Shown here piece by piece: positions 57,201-64,000 of a stretch of DNA of 64,000 bases. The position numbers were made by a program, and so were the translations under genes. Position 1 is the stretch's first letter; each line of letters begins with the position of its first letter. The notes under the pieces are model-generated. The model did no database searches and was not told the DNA's origin. It saw nothing but the letters and a program-made list of their open reading frames with translations. Where the stretch lies: NCBI RefSeq assembly GCF_042477335.2, contig NC_091255.1, positions 48,772,501-48,836,500 on the forward strand, read 5' to 3'. This DNA is from Ovis canadensis (taxonomy: Eukaryota; Chordata; Mammalia; Artiodactyla; Bovidae).

Positions 57201-60200
57201 TAGGAAGTATTAAATTCCTTCATTGCGTTAGGCACTGGTAGATGTTACAAATGTAAGCTCAAAAAAAAAAAAAAAGTAAGCTCTAACTGTCCTTGGACTC
57301 GAAGAGATTAGCTATAAGGATAGCATAAATTTTGAAAACTCAGAATTCAACTGCAATAAAATATGCAGATAGACAACAGTGATACAGACTATTCAGAGAT
57401 TAATTATCGTGCGTTAGAATAGTGAAAGTTTAAGGAGGAAATGGATCTTGAAAAAGTATAGAACTTAGGTTGGTGAAAAAGGAAAGGAGATGACATTCTA
57501 GAAGTGTGCATGTGTGTGTGTGCGTGTGTAGACTGGTGGGAGAGAGAGAATCAGAAAATAGCAAGGAAAAATGATTGTAATTAACATGGTATAGGAATAG
57601 GGGGGTGGGATAAGACTGGGGTCTGGTTGACAGGAATGAAATAGACCACAGAGTAGAGGCATCTGATGTTAGCTAAAGGATCTTGAATAAAATAGGAACC
57701 TTCTTAGATTTCGTAGTCAATGGAATAGTAGTAGAAGTTCTTAAGCATGGAAACTCACTTGTTCAACAAACGTTTACTAAGGGCTTATTATACATACTGT
57801 TAAGCATGAGGCTGTTCCTGTTCATGACAGCCAAGTGAACTCAGATATTTAGATACTTGAATACTGGTCATTTTGGAGCAAGCTAGTTCTCTTGCCCGAA
57901 AATGTAATCAAATCAGATTTTATTCAAGAGTCAATAAAATTCTATAATCTTTTCTTCCCTATCTAATAGGAAATCCCCATTTGGAAGTACAGAAAGAAAG
58001 ATTCCTGTTAAAAAGCTGGCTCCTGAATTTTCAAAAGTCAAAACAAAAACTCCTAAGCACTCTCCTGTTAAAGAGGAACCCTGTGGTTCCTTATCTGAAA
58101 CTGTTTGTAAACGTGAATTGAGGAGCCAAGAAACTCCAGAAAAGCCCCGGTCTTCAGTGGACACCCCGCCAAGACTCTCAACTCCCCAGAAGGGACCCAG
58201 CACCCATCCCAAGGAGAAAGCCTTCTCAAGTGAGATAGAAGATTTGCCGTACCTTTCCACCACAGAAATGTATTTGTGTCGTTGGCACCAGCCTCCCCCA
58301 TCACCGTTACCATTACGGGAATCCTCTCCAAAGAAGGAGGAGACTGTAGCAAGTAAGGCATAGAGAACACTTGCTCTTATACCCTAGTGGTGGCGGTCAA
58401 GCTAACAAGTGTGAAAATGCCTTTGGCATTTTTAAAAAAGTGCAATCAATAAAGCAGAGTTCTGTCAAGAATGAGTAAGTTAACAGCCAGAGACAGACAC
58501 TGTGCAGGCATTGCAAATAGATGGAATTACAGCAAAATGTGCTCAATGTATTTGCCTGCTTACAACACTGGGAGATGTGTTTGCCAGTAAGTTGCTCATC
58601 ACAAGAGCACCAGACTTGGGGGTGTAATCTCCGGCAACTTGCATGCCCTCTGAAAGAAGGGTTTTCTGTGCTGTGAAATGCATAGAACTTATACTTTGCC
58701 ATGCACGACTGTTCCTGCAATTGATACTGTGTGAAACCTGGGAGGGTGGTCTTTGGGTGTTCTCAGGGGCCAATGGTAATTTTTGGGTTGGGGAGCCAGC
58801 TTGGGGTGGGGAATTTCACCTGGGCCTCCGCTCTTTAACTATATAAACATTTATCTGTATCTCTGTGTCCCGGTCTGGGGGGCAGGAGGAATCTGCCAAA
58901 GACCAACAGTCTTACTATATCTCACTATACTTCACAAAGGTTCTAAATGTGAAGAGTTTACTTGGATTGCAGTAGCCCATTGGTTGTTCATATATTTAAA
59001 TAAAATGGTCTACAAACTATTTTTCAAACAATAAGGACTATCTTGGGATATCTGAGCTGCTTGGGATGGGTGCGGGGTATGGGACCTTGGTCTTCATTCC
59101 CTTTTTGTTCTTCATGGCTTCCATACAGAGATGCTCCCCTATCTCCTACATCAACCAGTAACTGGAATGTGCCTTCAATCATGTAATGTTAGTCTGTGAC
59201 AGTCACTGTGGGTGCTCCGGGGTGATGGTGGGGAAGCCTTCTTGGATAGAGTCACGGTCCTGAGTTTCTACTGATGTGTCTTGCCCTCGTAGGGCTGGGT
59301 ATGGGAATCCATTCCAATAAGACAAGAGCATTCTCCAGGCTTTTGTTTGGCTGTTCTGGTGACAAAATTAAGTGGGGAAGATAGATTACTCTTCTTCATT
59401 ATCTAAAATTCATTAGGCCTTACATTTGAGTACATGGATAGACCAGGACCCTGATCTAGGTTCAGGTTTTTTGTTGGTTCAGTCAGTTGAACAGGTTCAT
59501 CCTTAATGGTTAACCTTCTTGCTGCCATGGCAATGCTGTGTAACAAGAGAAACCGTGAAGCAATTTCCCATCCGGGATTGAGAAATGGCTTGGTCCGGAG
59601 CTGTTCTGTGTGACTGGCTGTTTTTGAAAACCCTTTCTGCCGTAGTACAGAAAATTCCAAACACCTCTGATATTGTGGGTCTAGCAGTACAGAAAGAGTC
59701 TGATTGGGGGGAATCCCAGTCCTCTGAGGAGCCTGAGTTGTGAATAAATGTGTGAATCCTTATTCTGGACGTCCCTATTTCAAGAGGAAGTCTCAATGGC
59801 TTGTTCTAAGGAAGCCAAAGTCTTTGTGCATGTTGTTCAGGCTGGACCAGCAAGGTAGTTTGTTTGGAGGGAGGAGGGAGCTGTTTAAGAAGACTACATG
59901 TGTAAGTTTTGAGAACACTGATCTTTTATTTGAAAAATAGGGTCAACTTTTACTCACCTGCCATGTTCTGAGTTTAAGGTTTGATATCCTTGGCCATCAA
60001 CTGTTGCAGGGAAACCACCCTAAATAATGAAGAAAAGAAGTCGTCTCAGTGTAAAAAAAAAAAAAGTGGTGGGCTTATTTTCTTTTCTTTTGTCTGTTGT
60101 TCCCTCTTCCCCTCCCCTAGAGAGAAATTCTCAAAAGAGCAACTCAAAAAAAAAAAAACAAAACCAAAATGGCTTCCTAGTGAGAACATCAGTGATGATC

Positions 60201-62811
60201 CTTTCCTCCATTTTGGGTATGGGCTTTTTTTCTTTTTACACTGAGATGATTCTTCTTTCCTGCATTATTTAGGGTGTCTGATGCCATCAAGTGTTGCAGG
60301 AGAAACTTCAGTCTTGGCTGGTGAGTAGAATAGGAATTATATTGACTGGGCCTGGGGTGGGGGCTGGTGGGATGGTGGATGGTTGGGAGTTGCATCCCCC
60401 ATCAGTTGGATGGGGGAGAGTGAGATTCCTTGGTATGTGATTATACTATAGACTTCAAAATGACTACAAATTTCAGTTGTTTTTCAGGAACTGCAATAGC
60501 ATCCATTATATGAATTGTCAGGTATTGGTTTAGGGTTTTTTGTAATCCTGTGTTTGGCAGACTGCAATGGCATTTTAGGTTCTTTCAATACCATAGCAAG
60601 GACACTGAATATGGCTTCAGGTGAGGCCATAGAATGGATTCCTATCACTTGGTAACTTTGTCTTATCTGGGGAGAGACTTCTTGTCCTAGTGAATAGTAG
60701 GTTGTGTGACCTTGGATTTAAGGGTGGTTCCACCCCTCCTCCCTTTCTTTTTCTTTTTTTTTTTCTTTCCAGTTCCTTCTTGGAGGGACCACTCAGTAGA
60801 GCCTCTAAGGGACCCAAATCCTTCAGACCTTTTGGAGGTAGGTACCCAAGACTTGTCAGCAGAAGGGAGTACGAGATAGATAGAAATGGGGGTATAACTT
60901 GAATATGTCATAATAACTGTATGGATGGGTTAAATAGAATTCTAAAGCCAGAAGGTGACTTGAGAGATTATCAAGTCCAACTCCTTAGTTGTATAGATGA
61001 AAAAACTGAGATCTAAAATGGCTTAAGTGATTTATTAAACAATAAGGAGCTAGTGAATATTCAAAACAGAGCTAGGTTTCATGCTAAGTAGAAAAGTTAG
61101 GCATGTACCATCAGAAACAGAATTATATATTCCAAGCTCATTTGCCTTTTGAAAGCTTGATACTTACTTTAAACTCATATCCTTATAAAATATAGCGGTA
61201 GGGAGGGTTTGTGGCAGTCTGAAGGGTTGTTTCAGTGTTATGTGACTTTCACTTTGGAAAGTTATAGAAAAGATTTTGAAATGTGGAGATTCTACAAGGG
61301 TAGGAGTAGGGATAGGAGTATGTGTTCTGTTGATTTGTGTTACCAGGGGTTTCCCATGATACCCATAGAACTTATAGACTTAGGTGGGACCTGAATGTGA
61401 AAGAGGTTTTATTCCTGGAAGCTGGAAATGAGTATACATGTCACACGGTGATAAATACCTTATCAGCTGCTATTCTTTACACAGAACCTGGATGACAGTG
61501 TGTTTTCGAAGAGGCATGCAAAACTGGAGCTGGATGAGAAGAGAAGGAAAAGGTGAGGCTAGAGATGTTCACTGTGGGAACAGTTGAGCCTATAGGACTG
61601 TGACATCTCTCATCCATGCTGAGGGGAGCCCAGGAGCTCTTAATGCTTTTAAATTACTGACTTCCTAATTGATTGAGTATCACAGTTTTGAAGTGGTTAT
61701 TGTTAGAGATAAAGATGTTTGGCCTCTTTTTCTTGTGGGGAACACTAACACATGATCCAGACTGCTAGACCGAAACAGCTCTTCCCTAATCAAGCAGACA
61801 GTTCTCTTTACCCCCCTACTTCCCCACCCCCATCCCTTCACCTAGAAGTCTCAGCCAGGATCTCCCTAGCATCTGGATCATATGAGTTGCCTTTATAGAG
61901 CAGGTTTTCAGTAATATTGGGTTTGTTTGTTTTCTTTGTCTGGTTTGTTTTTCCCAGATGGGATATTCAGAGGATCAGGGAACAAAGAATTTTACAGCGA
62001 CTGCAGCTCAGAATGTATAAAAAGAAAGGAATTCAGGAATCTGAGCCCGAGGTTACCTCATTTTTCCCTGAGCCAGATGATGGTAAGTTTTGTTTATCTA
62101 AGAGAATAAGTTTTCTCAGAGAAGAAAAAGGGTACAAGGCTCCAGGATACAACTTGCTCTGAATGAATGTGGTATTTTGGAAGAGGTATAGTTGCTAGGT
62201 ATCTTCCATCCATGTCACTAACAAGGTCCCATCTGGCTTTCTTCCATAGTTGAAAGTTTGATGATTACCCCCTTCTTGCCTGTTGTAGCATTCGGACGAC
62301 CATTACCAAAACTAACTCCACAGTAAGTATAAAGTTTTTTTCCCCTCTTCTCAGGTGGCATGCACTTCCCTTCCCTTTCAGACTTCATGAAAGCTTCAAT
62401 ATAAGGTGGAATAGTTGGCTTAGGGATAGCCATGGCTCTTTGACAGAAGTGACGCTGCCTGGGCCACTAGCTTTTGCAATGATAAGATTCCCAAGCCAAG
62501 AATTAGGAGGATTGCTTTTCGATTTAGAAATAGATTATTCAATCACTTTAATAGCACACCATTCCTCTGACTTTGAGGCAAGAAAGACACTCCAAACTTG
62601 GGACTTGGGAGTCAGGGCTAGGAGTGGTGAAGGGTATACCATCTCTCTTTGACTTAGTCTCATGTCCATATTGAATTTCTTCTAGTCTTGCAGGTTGATT
62701 CCTTCTTCTTTTTTTGCCAGGAATTTTGAGCTGCCCTGGTTGGATGAGCGTAGCCGATGCAGGTTGGAGATCCAGAAGAAGCAAACACCTCATCGGACGT
62801 GTAGGAAATAG
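53435..62811 (+). CDS. MSL1: Male-specific lethal 1 homologue, MSL complex scaffold (9 exons)
   Basis: Nuclear scaffold of the MSL complex; it joins MSL2 through its coiled coil and KAT8 (MOF) and MSL3 through the C-terminal PEHE region, directing H4K16 acetylation. Exons: 53435-54202, 56696-56919, 57970-58352, 60273-60320, 60773-60837, 61485-61552, 61958-62082, 62250-62322, 62721-62811; they sum to 1845 nt, 614 aa plus stop. Residues 1-210 are low-complexity Ala/Gly/Pro. The coiled coil (about 215-285) includes CLKQILLLQLDLIEQQQQQL and AKEKEIEELKSERDT. A basic/Ser-Pro linker follows. The PEHE region (about 470-590) includes WRDHSVEPLRDPN, KRRKRWDIQRIREQRILQRL and FGRPLPKLTPQNFELPWLDE. The tail ends QTPHRTCRK. 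All introns GT-AG. Intact. Confidence 0.98.
54203..56695 (+). other. MSL1: MSL1 intron 1
   Basis: 2.5 kb GT-AG intron. Pyrimidine-rich stretch 55166-55214, oligo-T near 54769, otherwise no recognised feature. Confidence 0.7.
56696..56919 (+). CDS. MSL1: MSL1 exon 2 (aa 257-330)
   Basis: LLARIERMERRMQLVKKDNE continues the coiled coil; ends GRSGKGHKR. Donor AAAAG|GTGTGC is weak, and reading through it gives a frame ending at 56974, so a truncated isoform is possible. Confidence 0.96.
56920..57969 (+). other. MSL1: MSL1 intron 2
   Basis: 1.05 kb GT-AG intron; an A-run at 57260-57275. No recognised repeat family with confidence. Confidence 0.7.
57970..58352 (+). CDS. MSL1: MSL1 exon 3 (aa 331-458)
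   Basis: Lys/Pro/Ser-rich linker with SP and TP sites (TKTPKHSP, RLSTPQKGP) and a conserved EDLPYLSTTEMYLCRWH motif before the PEHE region. Donor GCAA|GTAAGG. Confidence 0.97.
58353..60272 (+). other. MSL1: MSL1 intron 3
   Basis: 1.9 kb GT-AG intron; A-runs at 60052-60064 and 60145-60160. Nothing else recognised. Confidence 0.7.
60273..60320 (+). CDS. MSL1: MSL1 exon 4 (aa 459-474), 48 bp microexon-like
   Basis: CLMPSSVAGETSVLA. Acceptor ATTTAG, donor GCTG|GTGAGT. A length divisible by three means skipping keeps the frame. Confidence 0.93.
60321..60772 (+). other. MSL1: MSL1 intron 4
   Basis: 452 bp GT-AG intron with a strong pyrimidine tract (CTTTCTTTTTC run) at its 3' end. No repeat recognised. 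Confidence 0.75.
60773..60837 (+). CDS. MSL1: MSL1 exon 5 (aa 475-496)
   Basis: VPSWRDHSVEPLRDPNPSDL then LE. Start of the PEHE region. Donor GAG|GTAGGT. Confidence 0.95.
60838..61484 (+). other. MSL1: MSL1 intron 5
   Basis: 647 bp GT-AG intron. A MIR/L2-like scrap around 60945-61050 (AAAAAACTGAGATCTAAAAT). No exon supported. Confidence 0.65.
61485..61552 (+). CDS. MSL1: MSL1 exon 6 (aa 497-518)
   Basis: NLDDSVFSKRHAKLELDEKR then RKR. Acceptor TTACACAG, donor AAAAG|GTGAGG. Confidence 0.96.
61553..61957 (+). other. MSL1: MSL1 intron 6
   Basis: 405 bp GT-AG intron; nothing recognised. Confidence 0.7.
61958..62082 (+). CDS. MSL1: MSL1 exon 7 (aa 519-560)
   Basis: WDIQRIREQRILQRLQLRMY and on to SEPEVTSFFPEPDD; KAT8-contacting helix of the PEHE region. 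Donor ATG|GTAAGT. Confidence 0.97.
62250..62322 (+). CDS. MSL1: MSL1 exon 8 (aa 561-584)
   Basis: VESLMITPFLPVVAFGRPLP then KLTP; MSL3-contacting end of the PEHE region. Donor CCACA|GTAAGT. Confidence 0.96.
62323..62720 (+). other. MSL1: MSL1 intron 8
   Basis: 398 bp GT-AG intron; nothing recognised. Confidence 0.7.
62721..62811 (+). CDS. MSL1: MSL1 exon 9 (aa 585-614), terminal coding exon
   Basis: NFELPWLDERSRCRLEIQKK and QTPHRTCRK, then TAG at 62809-62811. Acceptor TTTTGCCAG. Confidence 0.97.
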
Positions 62812-64000
62812 CTGTGCTGGCAAGAACCTTCTGTCTTCAGATAGTTGTAGCATGCCATTCCCAGAGAGTGGCAGAGACCTGTATATGTGACCTATGTCCT
62901 TATGTATGTTACCATTTGCTGAAAATGCCCTTCCATACTCCCCTGATCTTGGTTTTGTTTTCATCACTCTGATTTCACAAAAACTCTTTCACTGGGCTAA
63001 TTGTGAATTGTGGAGGGTGATTGGGATTTATTTTCCCTTTTTGGGGAAATGAGTTCTCAACTTAAATCTATAGGATGGCAGACTTGGAAGCTTCAGGGGT
63101 CTGCTTCTTTACATTTGCCTGTGTTAAAGGGGTAAAAGGGCTCTCTTCATTAGATTTGTGGAAGATGAAGCAACCCCTGCCTTTAGAGTTGTGCCTGCAT
63201 GGCACTCTTCTCGCCCCGTATACCCTTCCTTACAGTATGAGTATAGCGGTTTTTACCCTAAAACAAAACAAAATTTCACCAGGAGCTTAAGGACCAGATG
63301 AGGAATAACAAGTGACGTGATGAAGCAAGTCATCTTCACAGGGTAGAAAAGATAATGGCGAGTTGATTGATAAATATCTGAAAACACAGTTGTTGTCTTA
63401 AAACTGTTCTGTGATACAGCCATGTGGGAAGGGATGTTTGTCTGTGATTATTTTCTTAAGTTAATGGGTAACTGAATGTCTTTCCCCACCCCTCAAGAAT
63501 AAGATCTTCTGAAGAGAGAATGAGGATGGTTAGCTTGGGGCCAGCTATGGCTCTAAACAAAAGCAGCTGGTGTTGGGAACGGCACGCCAGATCCTGTACA
63601 GATGTCTCTGTGTCACATCACCTCTTGAGTATTCCTTAGTTGGGTCTTATCCTTTTAGCTGAGCTCTTGGTGGTGGGTTAGAGATTTAGGGAGGGTGGGG
63701 GATGTATGTAGAAATATGTGCTTCCTCTGGCTGGCAAATGTCTACATCTTGAAACAAACAGATGTACCTAATGAGCTTCTCCAGTTCATTTTGTAAAAAT
63801 AGATTTGTATGTGTACCATCTTGGTTCTCCCCTCCCAACCCTCACCTCCCCCATTTTGTTAAAAAATTTCAGGACAGCACTCCAGGCCACTTTGGTCTCA
63901 GTGTAAGATCCCTGTAACTATCTGGAAGGAAAATAGAGCCAAGACCTCTGGTCTTAAATATATAGGAATTGCCTTTCTTTAGTCTTCAGGACTATTGTAT
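62812..64000 (+). other. MSL1: MSL1 3'UTR, continues beyond the window
   Basis: No AATAAA was found between the stop and the window end, so the mRNA most likely ends beyond 64000. Nearby AU-rich text includes TTGTAAAAATAGATTTGTAT at 63793. Confidence 0.65.

Overview
This is a 64 kb piece of a ruminant (bovid) nuclear genome. Two independent signs show this. The interspersed repeats are ruminant families: Bov-tA and BOV-A2 SINEs, CHR-type SINEs with tRNA-Glu-like heads, and the 3' ends of BovB/RTE LINEs. The genes are the mammalian THRA - NR1D1 - MSL1 block (human 17q21 in the orthologous order). Every coding exon was rebuilt by hand from the reading frame and splice sites. The assembled lengths close exactly: TR-alpha1 410 aa, TR-alpha2 511 aa, REV-ERB-alpha 616 aa, MSL1 614 aa.

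Layout. 1-1380: upstream flank with CA/GT microsatellites. 1380-2300: CpG island with THRA non-coding exon 1 (donor at 1811/1812). 1812-12700 or 12960: the large THRA intron 1. 13001-21877: eight coding exons for TR-alpha1, then a 3.2 kb 3'UTR to an AATAAA at 25100. 25529-25954: the alternative last exon of TR-alpha2, spliced from position 21754 inside the TR-alpha1 terminal exon. 25592-32471 (minus): eight coding exons of NR1D1. Its last exon is antisense to the TR-alpha2 exon, so both strands code over 25592-25791. NR1D1 starts at a promoter near 33.1 kb that keeps a Rev-DR2 element; its intron 1 holds a second CpG-rich block with E-boxes, a D-box and a CCAAT box. 33.2-52.2 kb: intergenic region rich in ruminant SINE/LINE insertions, with two GC-rich non-repeat blocks (40.43-40.69 and 45.18-45.5 kb) that look regulatory. 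52.3-54.2 kb: CpG island, 5' leader and first exon of MSL1. 53435-62811: nine MSL1 coding exons. 62812-64000: MSL1 3'UTR, which runs off the window.

How the genes relate. THRA and NR1D1 encode nuclear receptors and overlap tail to tail. TR-alpha1 binds T3. TR-alpha2 replaces the C-terminus, including AF-2, and cannot be a normal T3-activated receptor. NR1D1 is the haem-binding circadian repressor, and its antisense transcript crosses the TR-alpha2-specific exon. MSL1 is the scaffold of the MSL H4K16 acetyltransferase complex and is transcribed independently from its own CpG island.

The points most worth a second look are: the codon-register-aligned sense/antisense coding overlap, with a divergent TR-alpha2 tail beginning just past the overlap; an L2-LINE-derived 3' end for TR-alpha2; a minimal uORF whose stop codon abuts the THRA start; a RORE-like site in THRA intron 1; and a 431 bp insertion bounded by target-site duplications that joins a CHR SINE head to unrelated sequence and a poly(A) tail. 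I found no new gene system; the window is a well-known locus with several unusual local structures.
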